Counted from the stretch's first letter, positions 1-6,294 are shown. The stretch is 7,322 nucleotides of DNA from JAUZQZ01 sp036985955 (GCA_036985955.1 BTQQ01000083.1:1-7322), one strand, 5' to 3'. Numbers and translations: made by a program. The notes: generated by a model not told the origin, from the letters alone.

Positions 1-2
1 TT

Positions 3-89
3 TGGTACCGGGAGCCGGAGTCGAACCGGCACGCCCTTGCGGGCACCAGATTTTGAGTCTGGCGTGTCTACCAATTTCACCATCCCGGC
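3..89 (-). tRNA. tRNA-Leu, anticodon CAA (reads UUG)
   Basis: Read on the minus strand this folds as a complete 87-base class II tRNA. The acceptor arm is GCCGGGA with TCCCGGT, including the G1-U72 pair also found in E. coli tRNA-Leu. The D stem is GTG/CAC, and the anticodon stem is CCAGA/TCTGG around loop CTCAAAA. A long variable arm has stem GCCC/GGGC with a GCAA loop. The T arm is GCCGG-TTCGACT-CCGGC. Discriminator base A73 is followed by an encoded CCA. The anticodon CAA lies at window positions 53-55. The long variable arm, A73 and the CAA anticodon all agree on leucine. The gene is transcribed divergently from the ubiquinone genes. Confidence 0.97.
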
Positions 90-253
90 ATACAGTTAAA
101 TAGACGGTAAAACGGCGCGAAGCATTGTCATCGTAACTGTGTGTGTCAAGCTTAACGCGTGTTTCCGACAATTAGAGATTCCTGTTTGCAAAACGATGAT
201 GACTGGTCAAAACTGTCGTTAGGTATGAATAAAGAGCCTCAAAGGAGTCTTTC
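90..253. other. Divergent intergenic region, tRNA-Leu / ubiH
   Basis: This 164-base gap, the longest in the window, separates the minus-strand tRNA from the plus-strand hydroxylase operon. It must hold start signals in both directions. The tRNA promoter is fairly clear and is listed separately. For the plus strand only a weak -10-like TATGAAT (224-230) is visible, with no convincing -35 box at the right distance. If used, it would give a leader of under 20 bases before the start codon. The SD for the next gene, AAAGGAG, lies at 241-247. I see no small gene or repeat here. Confidence 0.5.
121..149 (-). promoter_or_regulatory. Probable sigma-70 promoter of tRNA-Leu
   Basis: On the minus strand a perfect TTGACA -35 box (149 to 144) is followed, after a 17-base spacer, by AATGCT (126 to 121), a weak match to TATAAT. 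Transcription would start near 114, about 25 bases before the mature tRNA 5' end at 89. The stretch just after the -10 box is rich in G and C (TCGCGCCG). That is known from stable-RNA promoters under stringent control, but assigning such control here is inference. Confidence 0.5.
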
Positions 254-1483
254 TTGAAAGGCCAGGCACATGAAACTTATGACATCGTAATTGTGGGCGG
301 AGGGCTGGCCGGGGTGTCTCTGTCCATTTCAGCGGCGAAAATGGGTCTTTCCGTGGCGGTGGTGGAGGCGCATGCCGTTGATGCATTCCCCTCTAGTCAG
401 CCGGAACGGGTGATTGCGCTTTCCCACGGTTCCCGCTGCCATCTGGAAAGCCTTGGCGTGTGGACGGAGATTGAAAAACTTGGTGTGGCAAGGATTCGGC
501 AGGTGCATATCGCAGAACCCGGGAATAGGGGCGAGGTGTGGATGCATCAGACGCATGCGGATGTTGATGCGCTGGGTTATGTGGCGCAGAACGCGCATAT
601 CCTTTCCGCACTTTATGCCACCATACCGCCGGAGGTGGCCATGCTGACCCCCACACGGGTGGATTCGCTTGAGGTCGCCGATGATGACGTGCATGTGAAC
701 GTGGTGCGGAACAATCGGAAAAGCCGTATCTCCTGCCGCTTGCTGGTAGGTGCGGATGGCTCTGGCAGTCAGGTCCGGCGTTTACGCGGTATTGCAAGCC
801 GGGGCTGGGATCACAACCGTTTCGGACTGGTGGCCTCTGTTTGTCCGGGCAAACCGCACCGGAGTGTAGCCCACGAATGTTTCCGCCCCTCTGGCCCGCT
901 GGCTTTTCTGCCGCTGAATAGTACGCATTACTCGATTGTGTGGACGCTGACACCTCGCGATGCCAGTCGTATCATGGCCATGGATGACGTCGATTTCCTG
1001 CGTGATCTTGAAGCTGCGGCGGGTTCGGACATGCATAAATATCTTGGTGGATTGACCGAAACCGGGCCACGCGCATTGTTTCCGTTTGAATTCCGTATGG
1101 CCACATCCATTACGGCATCGCGTACAGCCCTGATTGGCAATGCGGCCCATACCCTGCATCCGGTGGCGGGTCAGGGCCTGAATCTTGGGTTGCGGGACGT
1201 GGCTGTACTGGCTGATGCGCTTTCCCGGGCCTGTAAGGCGGGGCGCGATGTGGGGTCTTCCGTGGTTCTGGAAGAATATCGTCAACGGAGAATGGGTGAT
1301 AATCTGGCGGTAGCGGCTTTTACGGAAGGGTTGAACGCCATATTTTCCAATGATTTTTTACCCGCGAAACTGGCAAGAGGCGCAGGGCTCCTTGGCGTAC
1401 AATACTTGTCGCCTGTACGCGACTGGCTGATGCGGCGCACCACGGGGCTGGCGCAGGCTGGCTCATTGGGAGGTGACGCATGA
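254..1483 (+). CDS. ubiH: UbiH-like FAD-dependent ubiquinone biosynthesis hydroxylase
   Basis: Class A flavin monooxygenase of the UbiH/COQ6 family. It would use FAD, NAD(P)H and O2 to hydroxylate the polyprenyl-phenol ring during ubiquinone synthesis. The Rossmann FAD motif GGGLAG is at residues 15-20, with acidic E38 ending the second strand. The second FAD/NAD(P)H motif, VGADG, is at 165-169, and the third, IGNAAH, at 294-299. The latter runs into HPVAGQGLNLGLRD (302-315), a full match to the family signature as I know it. Asn in place of the usual GD aspartate (N296) is also found in E. coli UbiH, as is the general shape of the C-terminus (SPVRDWLMRRTTGLA), so UbiH is the best fit. The 409-residue length is typical. 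The start is TTG at 254: AAAGGAG sits 6 bases upstream, and no in-frame ATG lies before the FAD motif. The stop overlaps the next start by 4 bases. The exact ring position (C6, C5 or C1) cannot be read from sequence. Confidence 0.88.
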   Translation: MKGQAHETYDIVIVGGGLAGVSLSISAAKMGLSVAVVEAHAVDAFPSSQPERVIALSHGSRCHLESLGVWTEIEKLGVARIRQVHIAEPGNRGEVWMHQTHADVDALGYVAQNAHILSALYATIPPEVAMLTPTRVDSLEVADDDVHVNVVRNNRKSRISCRLLVGADGSGSQVRRLRGIASRGWDHNRFGLVASVCPGKPHRSVAHECFRPSGPLAFLPLNSTHYSIVWTLTPRDASRIMAMDDVDFLRDLEAAAGSDMHKYLGGLTETGPRALFPFEFRMATSITASRTALIGNAAHTLHPVAGQGLNLGLRDVAVLADALSRACKAGRDVGSSVVLEEYRQRRMGDNLAVAAFTEGLNAIFSNDFLPAKLARGAGLLGVQYLSPVRDWLMRRTTGLAQAGSLGGDA

Positions 1484-2718
1484 CTCGCGGCCAGAAGGAA
1501 GGACATAAAAGGGTCAGAAAGCCCGAGGTCATTGATCTTGTCATTATCGGCGGTGGTATGGTGGGTCTGACTCTGGCCTGTGCACTTAGAAACACGGGAC
1601 TGAAGATCATGGTCATTGAACGTGCACAAGCCGAGCCCCGCATGTCGCTGGGGCGTGATTGCAGGGTGTCCGCCATTGTGGCCGGAACAGTCGAAGCGCT
1701 TAAAGGCATTGGTGTCTGGCCGTTAGTGAAGGATCAGGCGGGTCCTATTGACAGCATGCGGATATGGGATGACCAGCGTTTCGGCAGCATCCGTTTTGAA
1801 GCCGAAGAGGCAGGGTTGGAGTCATTGGGATATATCGTGGAAAACAGCGTGCTTTCAGCCGCCATGCTGGAGGTTGTCCATGCATCGGAAAATATCGAAT
1901 GGTGCTGTCCGGCATCGGTGGAATCGGTACAATGGAAAGCAAGCTGTGTGGAAGTGTCGCTGGATGATGGGCGTGTTTTTACCACACAGCTTATTGTCGG
2001 TGCGGATGGCGGGCATTCGTGGCTGCGCAGTCAGGCAGGAATCCCCACATGGAGCCACCGATTTGAGCAACAGGGCATCGTTGCCACCATTCAGCCTCAA
2101 TTCTCACATCGGAACTGTGCGTATCAGCGGTTTCTGCCGACTGGACCGCTGGCCCTTTTGCCGCTGACGGATGGATTGTGCTCAATTGTGTGGAGCGTGC
2201 AGGATAAAGAAGCTGCGCGTTTGATGGCGCTGGGCGACGATGCATTCATGGCCGAACTACAGGCTGCATTCGGGCCTGTCCTTGGCACACTGGAGGCGAC
2301 GGGTGAGCGGGCTGCATTTCCGCTCAGAAGCCAGCTTTCACGCCATATCGTGCGTCCCCGAATGGCTCTCATTGGTGATGCGGCGCACCAGGTTCATCCG
2401 TTGGCGGGACTTGGCGTCAATCTGGGTATCCGTGATGCCATGGTATTGGCGCAGGAAATTGCCGATGCCCGATATTTTGAGGAGGATTACGGGAGTCCGG
2501 ATGTGCTGAACCGATTTATGCGTAACCGCATACCGGATATTCTGGCTGTGATGGGCGGCATGGAGCTTTTTCATTATTTATTTATGCACGATGTTCCGGG
2601 GCTGGCACTGTTGCGTGATGCAGGGATGCGGGTTGTGGGAAACAGCGGCCCGGTCAAACGGATGCTGATGCGCCGCGCCATGGGACTGACACTGCCGGTT
2701 CCAAAACAGATTTCATAG
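1480..2718 (+). CDS. UbiF/UbiI-like FAD-dependent ubiquinone hydroxylase, tandem paralogue
   Basis: Second UbiH/COQ6-family flavin hydroxylase, 412 residues. Motifs are GGGMVG (24-29), E47, VGADGG (173-178), IGDAAH (298-303) and HPLAGLGVNLGIRD (306-319). It keeps the usual GD aspartate (D300) that its neighbour lacks. Instead of the signature Gln in AGQG it has Leu (L311), a departure from the strict family pattern. Shared stretches such as GPLA-LPL and SIVW show it is a paralogue of the upstream gene. The C-terminal part (MELFHYLF, then GPVKRMLMRRAMGL) looks more like UbiF/UbiI than UbiH. The start ATG overlaps the upstream stop (ATGA) and is preceded by a strong GGAGGTGA at 1469-1476, so the two are almost certainly co-translated. 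A basic stretch of about 18 residues precedes the FAD fold; I see no signal peptide. The pair probably carries out two of the three ring hydroxylations. Which position this one modifies is unknown, so no symbol is given. Confidence 0.85.
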   Translation: MTRGQKEGHKRVRKPEVIDLVIIGGGMVGLTLACALRNTGLKIMVIERAQAEPRMSLGRDCRVSAIVAGTVEALKGIGVWPLVKDQAGPIDSMRIWDDQRFGSIRFEAEEAGLESLGYIVENSVLSAAMLEVVHASENIEWCCPASVESVQWKASCVEVSLDDGRVFTTQLIVGADGGHSWLRSQAGIPTWSHRFEQQGIVATIQPQFSHRNCAYQRFLPTGPLALLPLTDGLCSIVWSVQDKEAARLMALGDDAFMAELQAAFGPVLGTLEATGERAAFPLRSQLSRHIVRPRMALIGDAAHQVHPLAGLGVNLGIRDAMVLAQEIADARYFEEDYGSPDVLNRFMRNRIPDILAVMGGMELFHYLFMHDVPGLALLRDAGMRVVGNSGPVKRMLMRRAMGLTLPVPKQIS

Positions 2719-2738
2719 CTCCTGATTTTTTTAGGAGT
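2718..2738 (+). promoter_or_regulatory. Hairpin covering an AGGAG motif before the HDOD gene
   Basis: CTCCT (2719-2723) pairs perfectly with AGGAG (2733-2737). The stem can be extended by an A-U pair and by G-U pairs on both sides. The loop is mostly U. The left arm begins directly after the TAG stop of the hydroxylase gene. The right arm is an SD-like sequence, but it lies 19 bases before the first in-frame start, which is too far for normal use. It could mask ribosome entry until a ribosome finishing the upstream gene melts it. This is not a normal terminator, because the U run is in the loop and not after the stem. Confidence 0.3.
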
Positions 2739-2756
2739 CCGAAGGCGGCATAATTC

Positions 2757-3626
2757 TTGCTGGTTGTGCGCATGACTGTGCACATGGATGAGGGGTTTCA
2801 TCGTCGATTATCGGCCATGGTTGAATCCATGCCTGCTTTTCCGGAAAGCGTACACCAGATCATGTCCATGACTGCTGACATCAATTGTTCACCCAGAGAC
2901 CTGGTAAAGGTTATTGAAAGTGATCCGGTCATGACCATGAAAATATTGAAACTGGTAAATTCGGCGTTCTTTGCTCTATCGAGAAATGTAGCTTCCGTAC
3001 AGCACGCTTTGGTCTATCTGGGGCTGAATACAGTGAAAAATCTGGCGATCAGTATTGCTACGGTGGATTCATTGCCGAGGAAGAGTATTCCCGAACTGCC
3101 CATGTCGGCATTTTTGACACATTCTCTGGCAACAGCAACAATGGCACAGCGTCTGGCCAAAGATTTTCTACATCTTCGGGATGTTTCAGATCACTTTGTT
3201 GCCGGTCTTCTCCATGATTTCGGCAAGGCGGTGTTTGTGCAGTTTGAGCCAACAACTTATGCCAGGGTCTTGAATGAGGCCCGGGAAAAGCAATCCCCTT
3301 TGCCACAAATCGAAATGGAACGAATGGGGATAACCTGTGCCGAGGCCGGGGCCATGCTGGCCGAGAGCTGGCAACTTCCGCCAACGTTGATTGATAGCAT
3401 TCGCACACACGTGGATTGCAACGAGGATTCATCGGACATGACGCTGACTGTGGCCGCTGCCAATACAGTGGTGAAGGCCATGAATCTTGGCGATAGCGGC
3501 AATCCTTATGTCGGAGATTTTCAGGATTTTATGCGTAAACGTCTGGGTTCGGACCTCGAGGGCGTCATTGCAAAAACGGATGCTTTATCGGATGAAGTTC
3601 ACAATATGCAAAGCATGGTGCAATAG
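2757..3626 (+). CDS. HDOD-domain signalling/regulatory protein
   Basis: Single-domain HDOD protein, up to 289 residues. HDOD domains are relatives of HD phosphohydrolases and are found in bacterial signalling proteins, often with a scaffold role and not catalysis. Seen here: the entry segment MPAFPESVHQIM (25-36), the core DPVMTMKILKLVNSAFF (56-72), ALVYLGLNTVKNLA (84-97), an HD-like motif GLLHDFGKAVF (150-160, H153-D154), and ESWQLPPTLIDSIRTH (203-218). H122 and H218 are further conserved-looking histidines. The position often His before AEAG is Cys (C194). There is no receiver, GGDEF, EAL or membrane segment. The start is uncertain. TTG 2757 is the most upstream option and has GAAGG 11 bases before it; ATG 2772 and ATG 2784 lack an SD. 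The domain is intact from any of them, and ATG 2784 gives the most natural N-terminus. The stop lies 5 bases before the MBL gene, suggesting a shared transcript and perhaps a shared pathway. Confidence 0.88.
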   Translation: MLVVRMTVHMDEGFHRRLSAMVESMPAFPESVHQIMSMTADINCSPRDLVKVIESDPVMTMKILKLVNSAFFALSRNVASVQHALVYLGLNTVKNLAISIATVDSLPRKSIPELPMSAFLTHSLATATMAQRLAKDFLHLRDVSDHFVAGLLHDFGKAVFVQFEPTTYARVLNEAREKQSPLPQIEMERMGITCAEAGAMLAESWQLPPTLIDSIRTHVDCNEDSSDMTLTVAAANTVVKAMNLGDSGNPYVGDFQDFMRKRLGSDLEGVIAKTDALSDEVHNMQSMVQ

Positions 3627-3634
3627 GCACCATG
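3614..3634 (+). promoter_or_regulatory. Hairpin holding the HDOD stop and the MBL start codon
   Basis: A perfect 8-base inverted repeat, CATGGTGC (3614-3621) and GCACCATG (3627-3634), encloses a 5-base loop AATAG. The loop contains the TAG stop of the HDOD gene, and the right arm contains the ATG start of the MBL gene at its end. There is no clear SD before that ATG. In RNA the start codon would be paired unless a ribosome ending the HDOD gene opens the stem. The structure is seen in the sequence; the coupling role is inferred. Confidence 0.5.
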
Positions 3635-4513
3635 AAACTACGTTTTTGGGGTGTACGGGGGTCGATTCCTTCCCCCGGGGCGAAGACCGTTCGTTATGGC
3701 GGCAATACAACGTGTCTTGAAGTTTGGACGGATGATGGCGAGCTGATTATTCTTGATGCGGGAACCGGTATTTTCCCGCTGGCGCAGACGCTGCTGGAGA
3801 AAATGCCGGTCCATGCGTATATTTTCAATACCCATTCACACTGGGATCATATTCAGGGATTACCATTTTTTATTCCGTTGTTTGTGCCGGGAAACCGGGT
3901 GTCGATTTATGGTGCCTCCGATCCAGTATCTGGCAACAGTATCGAAGAAATTCTCCAGGTTCAATTACAGTACCGGTTTTTCCCGATTCGGGAAAGTGAA
4001 CTGAATGCTCAAATTGAATATATTTCGCTGAGGGAAGGTGAATCGGTCAGTATCGGCAATGCTTTGGTGACGCCTGTGCTGATGAACCATCCTGTTGTGA
4101 ATTTTGGATATCGAATTGACAATGCCGGTAAGTCATTGTTTTTTACCGGAGATCATGAACCTTCATATAACATTTATGAACCTGAGGACGATGAATACGC
4201 CATGTACCAGACGCTGATTGAACAGAAGGACGGGAGCATTCTGGACAGGGTGCGCGGCGTGGATGTGCTGGTTGCCGATGCTTCTTATACCGAAAGTGAA
4301 TATCCGGCCAAAAAAGGCTGGGGACATGGAACGTTCGACACCTGTATACAAATGGCAGAAAAGGCCAAAGTCAGTCAGCTGTTTTTAACCCATCATGAAC
4401 CAACACGCGATGATGAGGCTCTGGAAGCGGTGTTTCGCGAGAGTCTGAAAAAACGGACGGTCCGGGGATGTGAGATCGAATTGGCAAGGGAAGGCATGCT
4501 TGTCGAGTGGTAA
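3632..4513 (+). CDS. Metallo-beta-lactamase-fold metal-dependent hydrolase
   Basis: MBL-fold hydrolase of the PhnP/RNase Z-like type (Lactamase_B_2), 293 residues, probably cytoplasmic because no signal peptide is seen. The N-terminus MKLRFWGVRGSIPSP and GGNTTCLEV (23-31) are typical of this group. The metal-binding motif THSHWDH spans 67-73 (H68, H70, D72, H73). Further likely ligands are H153 in MNHPVVNFGYR, D174 in FTGDHEP, and a C-terminal histidine in LTHHEP (H254/H255). ADASY (215-219) and GHGT (231-234) are other conserved-looking sites. Substrate is unknown. Relatives include phosphodiesterases acting on nucleic acids or cyclic nucleotides, and the HDOD neighbour makes a signalling role attractive, but that is inference. 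The start ATG lies 5 bases after the HDOD stop, inside a hairpin and without a clear SD, so translation is probably coupled. Confidence 0.87.
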   Translation: MKLRFWGVRGSIPSPGAKTVRYGGNTTCLEVWTDDGELIILDAGTGIFPLAQTLLEKMPVHAYIFNTHSHWDHIQGLPFFIPLFVPGNRVSIYGASDPVSGNSIEEILQVQLQYRFFPIRESELNAQIEYISLREGESVSIGNALVTPVLMNHPVVNFGYRIDNAGKSLFFTGDHEPSYNIYEPEDDEYAMYQTLIEQKDGSILDRVRGVDVLVADASYTESEYPAKKGWGHGTFDTCIQMAEKAKVSQLFLTHHEPTRDDEALEAVFRESLKKRTVRGCEIELAREGMLVEW

Positions 4514-4523
4514 TTCCCGATCT

Positions 4524-4552
4524 TTGCAAGCTGTGTTTAGATACGCTGTAAA
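4524..4552 (+). promoter_or_regulatory. Possible weak promoter upstream of mnmA
   Basis: In the 67-base gap before mnmA, TTGCAA (4524-4529) and TGTAAA (4547-4552) are 17 bases apart, each matching 4 of 6 sigma-70 consensus bases. Transcription would begin near 4559, just ahead of a weak SD (AGATAGG, 4566-4572). The match could arise by chance, and the gap shows no terminator, so read-through from the MBL gene is equally possible. Confidence 0.25.
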
Positions 4553-4580
4553 TTCATATTTTTCCAGATAGGCTTCGCCG

Positions 4581-5690
4581 ATGTCCGGGATTCAGGCATT
4601 ACCCCCTGATCTGTCGCATCTGAAAGGTGTGCGCATCATCGCCGCAATGAGTGGCGGAGTGGATTCGTCCGTGATGGCGGCGCTGCTTGCGGATGCGGGC
4701 GCGGACGTGATCGGCGTGTTCCTGAATGTTTGGGACTATTCGCGCGATGAAGTAAGCCGCCATGGTTCCTGCTGTGCCACCGAGGATGCCTATGACGCGC
4801 GCCGGGTGGCGGATCATATTGGAATTCCGTTCTATTCAATGGATATGCGCAAAAAGTTTCGTGAGAATGTTATTGACCCGTTCATTGCCGATTATGAGTC
4901 GGGACGAACACCGAATCCCTGCGAACGCTGTAACCGTTTCGTGAAATTTGGCGCACTGCTGGATGTAGCGGATGAACTGGAAGCGGTGTTTGTCGCGACC
5001 GGACATTATGTGCGCCGCAGGGACGACGAAAATGGGGTGCATATCTACAAGGGAAACGATGTACATAAGGATCAGAGTTATTTTCTGGCAACCACGAGCC
5101 GCGAGCAGGTTGAAAGGATTCTTTTTCCGGTGGGACACCTGGAAAAGAGTGAAACCCGCAAGTTGGCAGAGCAGTTCGGTCTGCCGACAGCGGGGAAGCA
5201 TGAAAGCCAGGATATCTGTTTTATTCCTGCGGGAGATCGCATCGCATTTCTAAAGCGTGAGGGATCATCTGCGGGACTTAAGCCGGGCAATGTTGTCGAC
5301 AGGAATGGAAACGTGTTGGGAAAACATCAGGGCATCGCGCGCTACACTTTGGGACAGCGCAAGGGTTTGGGACTTTCCGGAGGGCCGTGGCATGTGGTGG
5401 GTCTCGATGGAAATACGGCACTGGTAGTGGTGGCTCCGCCTGAGGAAGCGTTGATTCACAGGGTGAAAGTGGACGACATCACATGGGTCCGCAAACCGGT
5501 TCGGACTGAAGAGATTACCGCCAAACTACGTTATCAGTCAGAGCCCGCGCTGTGTTGCATATCCGCGGAGGGTGAAAGCCTGCGTGTCGTATTTGATGCT
5601 CCGCAGAAGCCAACGGCACCGGGCCAGGTAGCGGCATTTTATGCGGGCACTGAATTGCTTGGTGGTGGTATTATTTCGGAGGTCATGTGA
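4581..5690 (+). CDS. mnmA: tRNA-specific 2-thiouridylase MnmA
   Basis: ATP-dependent enzyme that puts sulfur on C2 of U34 in tRNA-Lys, -Glu and -Gln, the s2U part of mnm5s2U; sulfur comes from a cysteine desulfurase relay. The PP-loop SGGVDSS is at residues 24-30. The catalytic cysteine C114 lies in TPNPCERCNRFVKF, and the persulfide cysteine C213 in SQDICFIP. GHYVRR (141-146), KDQSYFLA (163-170), TLGQRKGLG (256-264) and the C-terminal beta-barrel part ending AFYAGTELLGGGII are all as expected. At 369 residues it is full length and looks intact. A tail of about 15 residues precedes the PP-loop strand. The ATG at 4581 has a modest SD, AGATAGG, 8 bases upstream. The stop overlaps the GTG of a possible micro-ORF. 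LysS, whose tRNA substrate carries this modification, is encoded 1 kb downstream. Confidence 0.96.
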   Translation: MSGIQALPPDLSHLKGVRIIAAMSGGVDSSVMAALLADAGADVIGVFLNVWDYSRDEVSRHGSCCATEDAYDARRVADHIGIPFYSMDMRKKFRENVIDPFIADYESGRTPNPCERCNRFVKFGALLDVADELEAVFVATGHYVRRRDDENGVHIYKGNDVHKDQSYFLATTSREQVERILFPVGHLEKSETRKLAEQFGLPTAGKHESQDICFIPAGDRIAFLKREGSSAGLKPGNVVDRNGNVLGKHQGIARYTLGQRKGLGLSGGPWHVVGLDGNTALVVVAPPEEALIHRVKVDDITWVRKPVRTEEITAKLRYQSEPALCCISAEGESLRVVFDAPQKPTAPGQVAAFYAGTELLGGGIISEVM

Positions 5691-5740
5691 GCGATCAGAA
5701 CTGGAAAAATACCGGGAGAACAGCTATAAAAGTGGTGTAG
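5687..5740 (+). CDS. Possible 17-residue micro-ORF coupled to mnmA
   Basis: A GTG at 5687 overlaps the mnmA stop as GTGA, the common 4-base overlap of coupled genes. It has GGAGG (5678-5682) just 4 bases upstream, inside the mnmA coding end. The frame reads MSDQNWKNTGRTAIKVV and stops at TAG 5738-5740. Immediately after comes the SD of the host-attachment gene. Translation signals are good, but the peptide is too short to judge as a gene. It could be a real small protein, the relic of a longer gene, or merely a device that carries ribosomes to the next start. I recognise no family. Confidence 0.3.
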   Translation: MSDQNWKNTGRTAIKVV

Positions 5741-5754
5741 ACCGGAGGTGGTTT

Positions 5755-6201
5755 ATGTATCAGGGAAAATCAATCTGGGTACTCGCCGCGGATGCCAGCC
5801 GGGCAAAAATATGGGCAGCGAGCACGCCATCGTCCCCACTTGAACTGGTTCATGAAATGGAATCGCCGGAAGGACGTATGCATGAACGGGATTTAACATC
5901 GGATTTGCCGGGCCGGGCTTTTGACAGCTCGGGATCGGGCAGACATGCCATGGAACAGGAAGTGGGTCCGAAAAAAGAGGCGGCTATTCGCTTTTCCCGT
6001 GAATTGGCTGATGTACTGACGCAGGCATGCAATCAGTCTGCATTCAACAAGATTTATCTAACGGCCGCACCATCATTTCTCGGTTTGCTGCGTGGTTGCT
6101 GTAAAGAAACCCTGAAACAGTGCGATGTGATTGAAGTGGATAAGGATTATACGGCTATGGCCGCAAGTGAGTTGAGATCACGTCTGCCTGAGTATTTATA
6201 G
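5755..6201 (+). CDS. Host attachment family protein (Host_attach, PF10116-like)
   Basis: Soluble protein of 148 residues matching the family usually named 'protein required for attachment to host cells'. Family-like segments are SIWVLAADASRAKIW (6-20), a central HERDLTSDLPGRAFDSSGSG (43-62) followed by RHAME, a charged helix KKEAAIRFSRELADVL (73-88), then YLTAAPSFLGLLR (101-113) and EVDKDYTAM (127-135). The name comes from a plant-associated bacterium; I recall these proteins being related to release-factor (eRF1-like) domains, and many free-living bacteria carry one. No signal peptide or membrane segment is seen, so a direct surface adhesin role is doubtful. The start is the ATG at 5755, because GGAGG (5744-5748) lies 6 bases upstream and the family's N-terminal strand begins right there. 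The open frame extends back into mnmA but the extra residues are not family-like. It lies 64 bases after mnmA and is probably on the same transcript. Confidence 0.85.
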   Translation: MYQGKSIWVLAADASRAKIWAASTPSSPLELVHEMESPEGRMHERDLTSDLPGRAFDSSGSGRHAMEQEVGPKKEAAIRFSRELADVLTQACNQSAFNKIYLTAAPSFLGLLRGCCKETLKQCDVIEVDKDYTAMAASELRSRLPEYL

Positions 6202-6213
6202 CCATCTTTCTTG

Positions 6214-6280
6214 CTTGGAACTTGGCTGCCGCTCCACTAGAGTGCCGCGCCACGCAGCCCAACGGGCGCGAAGTTCCAGG
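6214..6280 (+). repeat. Long inverted repeat between the host-attachment gene and ndk
   Basis: CTTGGAACTT (6214-6223) pairs with AAGTTCCAGG (6271-6280): nine Watson-Crick pairs and one G-U. Directly inside it, GGCTGC (6224-6229) pairs with GCAGCC (6254-6259), leaving an 11-base bulge on the right. A competing small hairpin, GCCC-AAC-GGGC (6257-6267), overlaps the inner right arm. No U tract follows, so it is not a classical terminator. It encloses the likely ndk promoter and ends just before the ndk SD. It may be an operator, an RNA leader switch or a dispersed genomic repeat. Confidence 0.45.
6215..6243 (+). promoter_or_regulatory. Likely sigma-70 promoter for ndk-lysS
   Basis: TTGGAA (6215-6220) and TAGAGT (6238-6243) are 17 bases apart; each matches 4 of 6 consensus positions. 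Transcription would start near 6250, giving a leader of about 45 bases. The -35 box lies inside the left arm of the long inverted repeat, so a protein bound to that dyad could affect this promoter. Confidence 0.35.
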
Positions 6281-6294
6281 GAAGGGGTTTAAGT

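Noticed and set aside
97..109. Alternative tRNA promoter with TACCGT or TATTTA as the -10 box
   Set aside because: Matches are poor, and TATTTA would start transcription at the mature 5' end; the perfect TTGACA at 144-149 fits better.
393..1709. Several long minus-strand open frames across the ubiH region
   Set aside because: They are antisense to a clear flavoprotein gene with intact motifs, show no domain or SD of their own, and are low-complexity frame shadows.
2719..2737. CTCCT / AGGAG with a T run as an intrinsic terminator
   Set aside because: The T run is in the loop, not after the stem, and the stem is short, so it does not fit a Rho-independent terminator.
4571..4579. GGC-TTC-GCC mini-hairpin just before the mnmA start
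   Set aside because: Three base pairs are not enough to suggest regulation.
5641..5754. Upstream in-frame extension of the host-attachment gene to an ATG at 5641
   Set aside because: It overlaps the 3' end of mnmA, adds 38 residues unlike the family, and lacks the strong GGAGG that sits before ATG 5755.
6235..6244. CACT-AG-AGTG palindrome over the putative ndk -10 box
   Set aside because: A 4-base arm with a 2-base gap is too short to stand out from chance and cannot form a stable RNA hairpin.
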